Of a stretch of DNA of 64,000 bases, positions 37,935-49,100 are shown piece after piece (position 1 is the stretch's first letter; each line of letters starts with the position of its first letter). This DNA is from Panagrolaimus kolymaensis (lineage: Eukaryota > Nematoda > Chromadorea > Rhabditida > Panagrolaimidae). A program made the translations under genes and the position numbers. The stretch is taken from the NCBI GenBank assembly GCA_028622995.1, contig JAJQJQ010000007.1, positions 6,758,001 through 6,822,000 on the forward strand, in the 5' to 3' direction. The notes beneath the pieces were generated by a model, which was not told where the DNA came from, ran no database searches, and saw only the letters and a program-made list of their open reading frames with translations.

Positions 37935-39148
37935 ATGAAAGTCGTCGTCTTTTCTTCTTTGGTCGTCATTTTGACTTCTCTTCTCGTCGCTGTTCTTCCA
38001 TTTTCTGGTGCTGATAAAGTCAAATGTAGAAAGCAACATATATGCGATACAGATACCACCGCTGTTCCAATAGCTGGTAAGTTTCTTTTTGAAAAAATAA
38101 AAGCAAATCACATTTCAAAATGATAAATTATGCTAACATTTCCAATGAAATAATTTTTAGATCCTGAAAAACCAGAATTTGTAGAATGTGATGAATGCGC
38201 TGGTTGGGGCTGTAATTATAATGGAATAATGTATGCAGGATGGGGATGTAAAGGTGATGAAAATGTATGCAAAAATGGAACCAATCAAGAAGAATCTGAA
38301 AGTCATAATGGTACAAATCTATTTGTTACATGTAAAGAACCTTCTGATCCTAATTGCGCTTCCGATAAACTTCTTGAGGTTTGGCTTATCTTTTATTATA
38401 TATAAATAATTTTATTTTTTGTTTTTTAGTTTAAAAATCTTAATAATGTTACATTTGATGTATCTGCTATTGGTAGTTGTGTTCCTAACAAAGTTACTAC
38501 AGAACCAATTCCTGGCAAACCCATGTGTTACAAAGTGAATTATTGTTTTACGCTTGCAACCATCTTCCATCCAAAATCTGGTAATTTTTTATAATTTTAC
38601 CTTTTTTTAACATTCAATCCTATTCTGCTAATCATCATTTATGTAGCGATGTATAGTCAACTAAGAAATTTTAGATGGTAAACCGACTTTTGTTAATTGT
38701 GATGAATGCGCTGCTTGGTCATGTTTTGTTGATGAAACACTCTATAAAGGAAGTGGATGCAAAAGTGATCCTAATTTTTGCAAATATGGAAACAACCAAG
38801 ATGGACCTGAATATCATGATGATACAAGTGCATTCTTCTCATGCAAAGAACCTTCTGATACTTCCGGAGAATGTGCTGTTGGGAAATTAAATAAGGTTGG
38901 TATTTAAGTTTTATTCCTTTTTAAATATTTTTATGTTTTAGTATATAGATGAAAAAGGAGGAGACTTAGGAATCCCCGTTAAAATTGGTGATTGTGATCC
39001 AAATCCACCTCCTAGAAAACAACCTGAACCAACAACGGCACCAAAGAAGATGGAAACCAATACCACCCCAAGCGGCGATGAAACAAAGAATGGCGCATTG
39101 AAAATAGCTGGAATGATCCTTCTTGGTTGGATGTTCGCTCGCTTTTAG
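37935..39148 (+). CDS. Secreted or surface protein with two 10-cysteine modules, family not recognised
   Basis: Encodes 312 residues from five exons: 37935-38076, 38161-38378, 38430-38580, 38675-38895, 38942-39148. The start was chosen because it gives a clean signal peptide (hydrophobic to about residue 22, then FSGADK) that aligns with the paralogue at 40021. Two modules of about 110 residues follow (roughly 30-138 and 147-265), each with ten cysteines in the same spacing. The centre reads CDECAxWxC, then GxGCKxD, C, then a CKEPSD segment. The first module has N-glycosylation sequons. The C-terminus is a proline/threonine linker and a short hydrophobic end (IAGMILLGWMF), which fits a GPI-anchor signal. 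Function is unknown; the paired cysteines predict an extracellular disulfide-rich fold. Confidence 0.82.
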
Positions 39149-40020
39149 ATGTCAAACTTTGCTCTTTCTTGAACTCTTCCATCATTTTTTCTTTCTAATT
39201 GTAATTGTGATGAATGTAATTTAATAATAATAAATAATTTATACTTACTTATCTTTATGTTTCTTTGAAAGGCTTCCTTAAAATCACAAAAATCGACTAC
39301 ACTTTTTTATTTGATAATCAATGCTTTCGGCTAATTAAACCACAAAACTTTAAGTATGTAAATCCCGTTAATGAAGTTTCATAAAACCAAAAAATTAAAA
39401 GAATCTTGATTGAAAAAGCTTTGAAGGAAAAAAATTGCAGTTAGTTATTTCGAAATCTCAAAGAAGCGATACAACTTCAAAAATTCTGAGCTTTGAAAGT
39501 TTCAAATTTCCATTAAAAATTGTTAGATCAATTGGTTTAGGTAAATGAAGCATTTTTGTAACAAAAAAGTAATGTTGTATCTGAACTTGTTATTTTGATG
39601 CAATAAAAAAAACACTTCAATAGCTCAAACTTTCGAAATCAATTTTACTCTTTTCATTTTCACTCATTGTAAACTTTTTGCTTCTTTTCATATTGGTAAA
39701 ATGCAGTAAGGAAAAAATCCCAATAGTTGTTTCAATATGTAAACCATTTATTTATAGTATCATGAATGAATTGAAGTAGCTATAGCTATGATGCCATCAA
39801 AAAAAGAAGTAATAAATGCCGAAAAAATTCAATCAGTATTTGAATGCACTTTAAAAATATCCCAGCCATGTATGTCATAACACGAAAAAAACCTAACACA
39901 CTGTTTAAAAGTACTGTGTCTTTTTTTATGCTTCAAAGCAACGAATCATCATTTCTTTCTTCTTCTTCGTTTTTTGTTGATCGATCATTTCACTCGTGTG
40001 TTTTATTTTCATCGTCAAAG
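39149..40020. other. Intergenic between the two 10-Cys paralogues
   Basis: A poly(A) signal-like AATAATAAATAA lies at about 39220-39235. The rest is AT-rich with no gene. The final 60 bp (GTTGATCGATCATTTCACTC region) match the leader of the upstream paralogue. Confidence 0.55.
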
Positions 40021-41316
40021 ATGAAAATTATCGTCTCCACTTTGGCCGTCATTTTGGCCACTCTTCTCGTCGTTGTTCTTCCATTTTCTGGTGCTGATAA
40101 AGTCAACTGTATAAAGCATGATTTTTGTTATACAAAAAGCGTGGTCTTTAAAGAAAGTAAGTTATGGGTTTTAACATCTTTATTTTTTTTTATGAAAAAA
40201 CTACTATAAAGTTGCCTCTTTATACCCGCGTTTAAATCATAACTAATTCTTAAATATTTTCAGGTCCATCATATTTGAAAAAATGTAGTAAATGTGCTGC
40301 TTGGAGTTGTATTCGTGATGGAGTTGTTTATGGTGGTTCTGGTTGCAAAGATGACCGAAGTGTATGCAAAATAGAAAAAAACGAAGTTCGACCTCACCTT
40401 TTTGATGCGACATATGCCTTCGCTGAATGCAAAATTGCTTTAGATTTTTCTGGTGCTTGTGCTCAAAAGTTGCTTAAATATGTATGATATTTTCTTCTTC
40501 GTTTCCTTTTTAACTTTCTTTTTTTAGGATATTGCATCTCGTAGAATTTCATATCGTCCTAGTGCCAGTGGTGATTGCACTCTAAACGAACGTTCTCAAC
40601 AAAGAAAAGGTGTACCATTCATTCCTGCCAAAGTATCTGTATCAAAGATTCGAAGCATGGATGAAAAGAATGACGTCACGAAGACTCCAGCTAAACTATC
40701 CAAGACTCCATCCAAAAATGGAAATGATGCTGTGTCCAATGCTCCAAACAAGGACGATGATGTCACGAAGACTCCAGCTAAAGTATCTGTATTAAAGACT
40801 CTAAGCAAGGATGTAATGAATGATGTCAAGAAGTCTCTAACTAAAGTATCCAAGGCTCTTTTAAGCAAGGAAGAAAATAATGATGCTGCGAAGACTCCAA
40901 CCAAAGATGAAAAGAAAGATGATGCCAAGACTCCAACCAAAAATGGAAATGATGCTGTGTCCAAGGCTCCAAACAAGGATGATGATGTCACGAAGGCTCC
41001 AGCTAAAGTATCTGTATCAAAGACTCTAAGAATGGATGTAATGAATGATGTTCCAAAGAATCCAACCAAAAATGGAAATGATACTGTGTCCAAGGCTCCA
41101 GCCCAAGATGTTCCAAAGACTCCAGCCAAAGGTGAAATGAAAGATGGTGCTAAAACTCCAACTAAAAATGGAAATAATGCTGTATCAAATGTTTCTATCA
41201 ATGGTATGAAAATGATAGGTGTTTTAGTTATCTGTGGAATTATCCTTGTTGGTGTGGTCATAGTTGTCTGCGGAATAATCCTTTTAGGAACGTATTTGGC
41301 TAGCTCTGAAATGTAA
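40021..41316 (+). CDS. Single-pass membrane protein: one 10-Cys module, Lys/Thr/Pro repeat stalk, TM anchor
   Basis: Encodes 380 residues from exons 40021-40156, 40264-40481 and 40528-41316. The signal peptide is nearly identical in plan to that of the paralogue at 37935 (ends PFSGADKVNC). One module of about 110 residues holds the same ten cysteines (KCxKCAAWSC, GSGCKDD, CK, EC, AC, DC). It is followed by about 180 residues of degenerate repeats built on DVTKTPAK, KTPTKNGND and KAPNKDDD, then a hydrophobic segment of about 25 residues (VLVICGIILVGVVIVVCGII) and a short tail. Compared with its neighbour it lost or never gained the second module and swapped the GPI-like end for a repeat stalk and membrane span. 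The stalk is highly charged and probably unstructured. Role unknown; a surface protein is inferred. Confidence 0.8.
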
Positions 41317-42187
41317 AAAATTTCTTGTTGTTGATTTGTTGTTTTGTTGTTGTTAAGTTTCATAATAAATAATATAAAACTCTTTGTCTTTTTGAAATTT
41401 TTAACATCCAATACTCTGAGAATCGATCATCTAGCATTTAACTTCGATTTAATTTCATCTTTTTAACTATGTATCCTTCGGTTTTTTTGGATATGTCTTT
41501 TACGAGAATCTCATATGGAGGATTGTAAGCTAGAAAGTTATGAGACAAAATTGTAAATCACAAATGTGAAATGTCAAATCAAAATATCCCGATGGCAGTT
41601 TGTTTGCACCGATAAATTTTAAAAGCTTTCGATCTTGAACAATAAAGGATAGCGTTTGTTAGCATACTTCCAAAATAGCTTACATTAAATTGTATGAATC
41701 CCATTTTTTCTTTTGTGGCCATTATTTTGGTTGTATGCCTATTTAACTTTAGGTGCAAAGTCAAACATTCATATTTTTTTTTGAATGCGAAGTTGTTTAT
41801 CAAAGAAAAAAAAGTCATTTATTTTCAATGATTTCAAGTTGACAAAATTTTCAATGCGCCTTTTGCAAGATGCTATTATTTACAACCATGTATGCAGATT
41901 TTTCAGATTTGGATTTATTTATTTATAAAATTATGGACGATTTTATCTGTGATGGAAGCATCTTGTCATGAATCGCATTATTGTTGTTTGTTTTTTTCCA
42001 AACTTATTGGTGGTTGCAAATATTTATTATTATTTAAAAAAACCAAATATTTAACTTTTCATTAAAATAAAATATAACAAAAACGATAACAATTAGAACT
42101 AAGATAATAACAACTAAATAAAGCAACCGATTTTTTGAAGACTTTTTTTAACAATACAAAATAAAAGAAGGGGATAAGAAATGATTA
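41317..42187. other. Intergenic, no gene seen
   Basis: AT-rich DNA between the 10-Cys gene and the MITE-like element. A minus-strand frame at 41579-41818 has no recognisable content. A poly(A) signal-like AATAAATAATATAAA lies at about 41362-41377. Confidence 0.55.
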
Positions 42188-42706
42188 TGGCCGGGGTGTT
42201 TTTAATGAAATAGTCCTTTTAGCAGCACACGTTGCAATATAATAACAAAAAGATGTTACTGAATCAAAAAAATTAAGAAACAATAAAAGATAAAATTCAA
42301 GGATCTCCAAGACAAAAGTAAAATGTGGATATCATCAAAGCGATAAGCTTCTTCAATCAACAAACAATTAAAAATTACATAAACATGCATCAAGGATCCC
42401 AAAGAAAAAATTAGAATTAGAATTAAATACAATTAATAAAATCCCCAAGAAAATAAAAATGCTTTTTTAAAAATCGTTATATCTAGACAGTCCTAAACCA
42501 AAACCCAAAAAAATTGGAAAAATTTTTTAATTTTTTTTGGAAAAGGAGAAACAGTCTATGAATATAAACGATCTGGAAAAAAACCAAAGTTTTTTTTAAA
42601 ACTAAATTGGTTATAAATGGTGATACACGCTACGGAAGAGGAGGAAGTATCTCTTCTTCCGCAGCGTGTATCAACCAAATCGAAAAAATATAAAACACCC
42701 CGGCCA
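42188..42706. mobile_element. MITE-like element with 16-bp terminal inverted repeats
   Basis: It starts TGGCCGGGGTGTTTTT and ends AAAACACCCCGGCCA, an inverted repeat of about 15-16 bp, total 519 bp. The right part carries a long imperfect hairpin (GATACACGCTACGGAAGA at about 42622 against TCTTCCGCAGCGTGTATC at about 42655). There is no reading frame. I could not find a clear target duplication, so the boundaries and superfamily are open. It ends only 14 bp beyond the Argonaute stop codon. Confidence 0.65.
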
Positions 42707-42720
42707 AAAATTTTTTTTGT

Positions 42721-45497
42721 TTAAGCTGTGAAACGAGTTAATGGGAGTTCGCCATTTCCCCCATTTTTAAAACTCAATATATTTGTAACTTGCGTGAAAT
42801 TGATTCCATCGGTAGTTCGAGGAATTCGTTGTGGATAATGTTGGACGAAACATCGGTAGATGATTTGCCCGCGTTGAGCTAATTTATCCGCTTGATAAAT
42901 AGGTTCAGGAAGGCTCACAGGAGCACATACAATTTGATGAAGGTTTGTGAGGCCCATGACGAATTTTTGTGTTTCATCATCAGTTAAACCAATATCGTCT
43001 TGAAGTACAGTGACCATAACAGCTTTAGCTGTGCCTTGAAAAGCTCGATGAGGAACCATATAAAATTGAGAAAAATTTTCTCGTGTACCAAAAGTTACTA
43101 CTGAACGAGGTGGAAGGCTTTCAGGTCGAACATTAGAAATATTAAAGTGGCGAGCATTTCCACTTTTTGTGACGACAATTCCAACGAGGCGGCATCGTCG
43201 TTGTTTTTGTTTTTGGTTGTTGAAGAAGTCATTGGCTGCTTTTTGAATGGCATTGAGTTCATCTGTTATGACCATATTATATTGGCCTTCGCTAACTCCA
43301 TCTCGCATGAGAACAATCGTGTCAATTTTTCGGTAGTGAGAAGCAAGTGTTAGCATTTCTGTAACGTAGAGGCGAAGTGACATAGGATCGACACTCTCTT
43401 GTCGAGCAGGTTGAAGGAAGAATGTACCGGCGAATGCACAAGGATCTTGAAGATAATTACCAGTGATACCAACAAACGTTGGTTCAGCTGTTGGGCCACG
43501 ACGGTTATCACCTGTAGGATGACAACAATCGAGCCCAATCACGAGGATGTTTTCGTTATTCAAATTGAGATTAGGTCTAAAAATAAAAATAGGATTAGTT
43601 TATTTGCTAAAAAAATATATAAAATAAAGAGATTAAAACTTACAGATTAAGTTCAATTCGATGGTTGAGTCCTCCAGATTTCAAATTAATTTTATGTGCA
43701 ATGTTTTCTAGAGTTTGAGGTTTGCCTCGAGCAACTTGATTTGCTGTAACCCATTTAAGATGTTGAGTTGGAACGCCAGTCATAGCTTCAGCAAGTTTAA
43801 GCCTTGCATGAGATTCTCGGCTGCTATCAACATTAAAAACAATAGCTTTTTGGTTTTTGTATTTGCTCAACATTTCAATCCACAGATTCATATTATTAGT
43901 GGTGGTATTGAATGGAATCCATTGTGGATCATTCATAACCATTCCCTTTCTACGGCATTCATCAACAACTGCTTTAGCGCATTGCATACTTGCTTGTGAA
44001 TCTCTTTGGGATGAAAGAACGATGACATTTTTGAATTCACCAGGAAGCAAATATTGATTTCGATCAAATCGAAATACACCAAAATCATTTGGTTGAAGTC
44101 GATTGTTTCCACGAGCGATGATCGTCATTTTATTCAAGCGTGTAAAACTTCCTTGAATCATATTGGTTTCAATGCTAATTCCAAAGGCACTGGTAATTTC
44201 GTTATTCATATTTAAATGGGTAAATTGTTCTCTAATCATGCTATAGCGGGCATCAGGTCCAAGTCGATTGATTCGAAGTGAATTTTCTCGAAGATTTTCT
44301 GGTAAATGACTAGTTTGTGGTGATTGATCTGGAAGAATTTGGAGTACTTCCAATGGAAAAATGCCAGTGCCTTGCATCATGATTGCTCCAGGTTCATCGA
44401 TACGTTGTAACTGGATATTGTATTGCCGCATATAATATTCTTCAATGGAGATAATTCCGTCTTCAAGTGCTACAGTAAGATCTCGCAATGGTTGTTCAGT
44501 GAAGCATTTGAAGCTTAATGTGCGGGATTGATTATAGGTTAATTGAAGCTTGTTACCACGAAGAAGTCGAGCAGCTTCATCATAATCGTATCTCCCTGCC
44601 ATAAATTGATGTATGAATGTCAACAAATTCATGCCACTTGGAAGGAAAACTTTCTTAATTGAGTTTAAAGCAAGAATGGGTTGTGGGCCATGAGTGCTTT
44701 TGATGATGTGGACACCTTTGTTATTCCCATCGCGAGTAATTAATCCTCGATCAAATTGGAATTCTTCCATTTCACAAAGTTGTCCGGGTGCAATAGAAGC
44801 AAATCGATGTCCATCATTGCGTTCGAGGGCATCTTGGGAGAGAATCATTTCGTAAACGCTACGAAGAGTTCGATCCTCAACAGCGTTTGGATCACCATTG
44901 ACATAAGCAGAAAAGTCGCTAATATCGACGGATCGAACCCAATTTAAAGTGACAATGATTTGGCCTTCGTCATTTCCAAGGGATTCTTGCATATATTCAT
45001 CCATTTCAAAGACGACGTCTTTGATTGGATCTTCGATAGCTTTTGAAGTCCATAGGATTGCTTGCCCATCATAGGCATAAGCAATTCCAACAAGGGCAGC
45101 AAAATTTTTCAAGATGTGACGGCAGCGGGCTTTTTGGCGAGCATCACCACTAAAAAAATGAATCTATTAATTTTTGTGATAAAAAAAATAAGAAAAAAAC
45201 ATACCCTTTAGTTAAAATTCGTTGTTTTCGACCATTTGGGCGGTTGAAAACGATGGCAACATCATATTGATGGGCATATGAGCCATCTTTAACTCGAATG
45301 TTCCATTGGGAAGACACACACTAAAATAAAAAAGGAATTAATAATTTGTACAAAATTTTAAAAAATTAGTAAAACTTACTTTGCTTTGTCCCACCATAAT
45401 TGAATTAATGGTCGATAAACCTGCCTTTTGCGGTAGTAAAAAGAAAATATCAACAAACTGCGAAGAATACGAGTATCCTATAAACGTTGTTGCATTG
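42721..45497 (-). CDS. Argonaute protein (N, PAZ, MID and PIWI regions; 5' end unresolved)
   Basis: Small-RNA-guided silencing protein. Exons on the minus strand: 45497-45380, 45320-45205, 45149-43644, 43576-42721; phases agree, giving about 865 codons. The N region starts at FLLPQKAGLSTINSIMVGQ and reaches YDVAIVFNRPNGR; PAZ and MID follow, then PIWI. The PIWI catalytic tetrad looks intact as D-E-D-D: D of GLDCCHP, E of PARQES, D of MRDG and D of YQADK (codons near 43529, 43397, 43301 and 42887). The fourth residue is H in metazoan slicers, but D is accepted in the family. The PEPIYQADKLAQRG stretch resembles the nematode WAGO/CSR-1 group more than ALG-type AGOs (inference). The first exon is not found: the frame is open upstream without a Met, and the first in-frame Met is at 45397. 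Its 3' UTR would run into the MITE-like element. Confidence 0.88.
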
Positions 45498-46869
45498 CTA
45501 AATGAATCAATGGAAAGAAAAAAATGATGATGAAAGTTTTATTGCACACGAATGGTGGCAAACAGCAGATATTGTGAAAAATGGAGAGACCAACTCGAAG
45601 GAGTGTATGTTAAACAAAGATAAAGACGCAGAGGAAAGAGGCAAAAAAAAAGAGGGAGTGTTCAACATTAAAAAAGGAGTCTGTTGAGGCAGCTGTTGTT
45701 TGGTTGAAGAGGAAAAAAAGGGAAGATAAAAAAAATATTGCGAAATCAAAGAAAAAAAGCAAAGAGTCGTTCGAATGAATATTTTTAGAAGGTCAAAAAT
45801 GTGTAATGGATGAATGTGAGAAAAAGTTGGTGAAACAAAAAAAAATGAAAACCATCTGTTGCGGTTATCGAAAATATTTCGAAAAATGATGCAAAAGAAG
45901 ATTATCGAAAATGCTTTTTAGTTTTCAAACCAGGTCAACATGAACTTATTACTTTGCCATTCAAAGTTTTAGAAAATAGCTAACAAAAACATTTATTTAA
46001 TAAACGCAAAAAATAAAATAAAAGTTTTCCAAAACTATAAAGCTGTTATTGCATCATCATACTTTCGTTTAGAATTTCTTTAAAAAAAGCACCAAATGAA
46101 AAAAAAGCTCTTGCAATAGAAGAAGAAGAAAATAAAGCAACTTCAATCCAAAAATTTTTTTTCATAAAAATGAGTGAAAAGAGAGAAACCCAAATTTCTT
46201 TTATGCCCTTTTGCTGTTGATGATAGTCGTCTTCACGTAAAAAAATAAAAAAAAAACCCGGACAGAAAAATTTGTAGTAAACATATGTTTAATAAGCGAA
46301 TCAGAACGCAGAGAACAAATTCGAACACCACCGAAAAGATGATGGAGTTGCTTGAAAGGTGGAGTCAGTCTTCTTTTATCGAAGTTCGAGAAGGAAAAGA
46401 AAGAAAAAAACAACATTTTTTTTGCAAACAAAAAAAGTTTTTTTGTGAAAAATGGAAAAATAAAAGGCAAAAAATGTGATAAAGAAGTCAAAAGAAAATA
46501 GGCAAGCGGCGATCAACGTATGTATGAATCATATGCGACAACATTGGCAGCAACAAAACAACAAATGATGAAATATTTTATAAATGTGCAAAAAAAAAAT
46601 TAATAAAGACCACAAAGTTTTTAATGTTAGGAAAATGCTTTGAATGAGTAAATCAAGACACGAAATGGCTATAGGATTTGTTAAGCATTGCTTTTTTGAA
46701 AAATTACAGTAAAATGTAATGTGAAATAAAAAAAAATTCTTCCCACAAAAATCATAAATTGCAAACATAAATGTCAATAATCGGTATCAAACATCCGATT
46801 AAACTTCTGATGTTTATCGATGATCGAAATTTTTTGTACTGATTCTGACTCTTACAATGAAAATGTAAA
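45498..46869. other. Upstream region of Argonaute, no gene seen
   Basis: Purine-rich on the plus strand with many GAAA and AAGAG runs. The missing first Argonaute exon may lie here; a weak candidate begins with a minus-strand Met at 45668, joined through a GTGTGC donor, but its sequence looks noncoding. No other gene can be supported. Confidence 0.5.
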
Positions 46870-47381
46870 GTACAATCCGTTACCAGTGGCCCTTCTCATA
46901 AAAAAAGTTCATGAACTTTTTTAAAAAAGTATTGACCTTTTCGCTTCAAGACCGCGTTTTTTGCAAAGGAAAAAAGTTCATGAACTTTTTCAACGTAAAA
47001 AAGGTGAATACTTTTTTTGAAAGAAAAATTACACGTTGAAAAAGTTCATGAACTTTTTTCCTTTGCAAAAAACGCGGTCTTGAAGCGAAAAGGTCAATAC
47101 TTTTTTAAAAAAGTTCATGAACTTTTTTTATGAGAAGGGCCACAGGTTGTTTGAACAGAGAAGGGAAGGGAAGAGAAGAGAAGGGAAGAGAAAGTGGTGT
47201 TTCTAGCACGAAAGTTTCATTGCTTTGAAATTTTCAAAAATTTTCGAAAAATTGAAAAAAATTCGAAAGTTTTCGAAAATTTCATTCAAACGAAACTTTC
47301 GTGCTAGAAACACCACTTTCTCTTCCCTTCTCTTCTCTTCCCTTCCCTTCTCTGTTCAAACAACCTGGTAACGGATTGTAC
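46870..47381. mobile_element. Foldback (palindromic) element with perfect 90-bp arms, split by a second element
   Basis: The right arm 47292-47381 is the exact reverse complement of the left arm 46870-46886 plus 47146-47218. The ends read GTACAATCCGTTACCAG and CTGGTAACGGATTGTAC. The arms hold a purine-rich GAAGGGAAGAG tract and GTGGTGTTTCTAGCACG; the loop is about 73 bp of AT-rich DNA. The left arm is interrupted by a separate foldback element at 46887-47142. There is no coding capacity. Flanking duplication is ambiguous; a TA dinucleotide one base in from each end is possible. It ends 169 bp upstream of the first BATH gene start. Confidence 0.88.
46884..47145. mobile_element. Nested foldback element, perfect 110-bp arms, CAG target duplication
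   Basis: The element 46887-47142 (256 bp) starts TGGCCCTTCTCAT and ends ATGAGAAGGGCCA. Arms 46887-46996 and 47033-47142 are exact reverse complements, around a 36-bp loop. The palindrome AAAAAGTTCATGAACTTTTT occurs twice per arm. Both sides carry CAG (46884-46886, 47143-47145), and removing the element plus one CAG restores the perfect arm of the outer element. So it inserted after the outer element was formed. The superfamily is not assigned; 3-bp duplications occur in several DNA transposon groups. Confidence 0.88.
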
Positions 47382-47550
47382 ATAAATGGAGCGATATTTT
47401 TTAGGCGCAAAAATCTTGTTCATTTGTTAAAAAATAGGTTTGTAAAAAATTGCTTTTCAGCATCAAATAATTGTTTACTGATTATCAGCTGTTTCTTGAA
47501 TTATCACAAGTTTCTCTGGTTATAAGGCTGTTACATCGTTGGTAAAAATT

Positions 47551-48693
47551 ATGGCTTCTGAAGATTTAACTCTAAATGTAAGTTTTTTGTTTATTATGGA
47601 TGAAGAAATAATCGTTTCCTTTGTTTTAGAAAATTGAATGCCCGTTTGCAATGAAATGGACCATCGCTGAAGCTAAATTGGCTGCTTTGAAGGATTCATT
47701 TGATGAGTATGAAAGTGAAAGATTTGAATGTTCAAATATTCCTGGTGTTAGATATTATCTTAAAATTTATCCTAATGGTGAAAATGAAGCACGGAGTAGA
47801 CAAGCATGGATTTTCTTGTATTTAGAACTTGGAAACCAAAAGAAAGTTAAAGCTGATTTTATTGTATCCATCAAAACTTCTGGGTTTACAATAAAGTTTG
47901 ATTATGACTATGAAAAATCAACTGGATGGGGAGATCTTTTTTGCAGCACTGAAGAACTTTTTGATCCAGAAAAAAAGTTTATCATCGATTTAAAACTTAC
48001 TGTAAAATGTGAAGGAACTTTATGGATTGAAAAAGAAAATGGTACAAGGAAGCGTAAATGGAAGGATACATCCTTAGGTCATCATCTTTGGGAAGATAAC
48101 AACAAAGACTTCACCATTACAATCAATGAAAACACCATTCATGTAATTTACTTATTTTATTTTTATGCCAACAATAATATCATTTTTAGGCTCACAAAAA
48201 TGTTCTTTCTGCTCGTTCTCCTGTTTTCAAAGGAATGTTCGATTCAGGAATGAAAGAAGCAGCTGAAAACAAAATGGAAATCACTGATTTTGACTATGAA
48301 ATCGTGGAAGCTGCTCTTCATCTTTTATATGATCGTAAGATTCCAAGTTTGACTGTAAAAGAAAAAGCAGGTGTTCTTCAATTCTTTGATAAGTATCAAA
48401 TTTTGAATCTCAAAGTAAGTTGATTAACCCTTGAATTATTGCTACTATAAAACATTTGCATTTTTAAGGATTTGATCGAAGCTTCTTTGCTTGAAGAAAT
48501 TTCTGTTTCCACTGTTTGTCATCTCGCAAATTACTCTATCATTTCAAATGCTTCGAAACTTCAAGAAAAATGCTTGGACTTTTTGGTTGATTGTGGCAAA
48601 AAAGAAGTTTATGTTAAAGATATCGATGATCTCGACAAAGATTTTGCTATGAAAGTTCTCAAAAATTCTTTTTGTAAAATTACTGAAACCTAA
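47551..48693 (+). CDS. MATH-BTB domain protein (BATH family)
   Basis: Encodes 329 residues from exons 47551-47577, 47630-48142, 48190-48414 and 48469-48693, all phase 0. An N-terminal MATH-like domain covers about residues 10-180 (WIFLYLELGNQKK strand region). A BTB/POZ domain covers about 182-285 (HKNVLSARSPVFKGMFDSGM, then MEITDFDYEIVEAALHLLY). A C-terminal helical part follows. In C. elegans such proteins (e.g. MEL-26, BATH proteins) recruit substrates through MATH to CUL-3 ubiquitin ligase through BTB. It shares exon layout and about two thirds of its visible sequence with the gene at 49637, so the two are tandem duplicates. AATAAA lies at about 48759. It starts just downstream of the nested foldback element, which may contribute to its promoter. 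Confidence 0.92.
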
Positions 48694-49100
48694 TTTGTTT
48701 TTTGTTTTCGTTTGCTTTTAATTCACGTTCTTTCGTTTTTGCTTTCATTTTTTGTTCAATAAAGTTTATTGTTTTTGGAAGTTCGTTGTTGTGATTTTAG
48801 ATAAACACAAGTACTTATGTGTTAATAATCGCAAAAAAAACTTGAAGATTATGAAGTTGTAACAATCGTTCAAAGCTTTAAACTAATTTGTTGAAAACGA
48901 GAGAAATATGAATGTAAACGGTTTTGATTTTTTAAACAAGCTTTTTAATCATCAATCTTTTAAAGAAACCATTACAATCAATAAAAAACAAGCATTCAAG
49001 CTTTTATAACAATGTTAAAAAGTTAGTTAAACAATATCTTTAAAAGCCAGTAAAGCCCCTTCATGTATCCCATCCCCTATTTTCCATTAAGTTTACTTTT

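Noticed and set aside
40596..41411. Minus-strand open frame of 271 codons over the 10-Cys gene
   Set aside because: It is the antisense shadow of the KTPTK-type repeats: the periodic codons avoid stops on the other strand. The plus frame has splice support, a signal peptide and a membrane span.
45507..45749. Minus-strand frame as first Argonaute exon (Met at 45668)
   Set aside because: It can be joined in phase through a GTGTGC donor, but its Phe/Ser/Leu-rich sequence looks noncoding and the donor is weak; the start is left unresolved.
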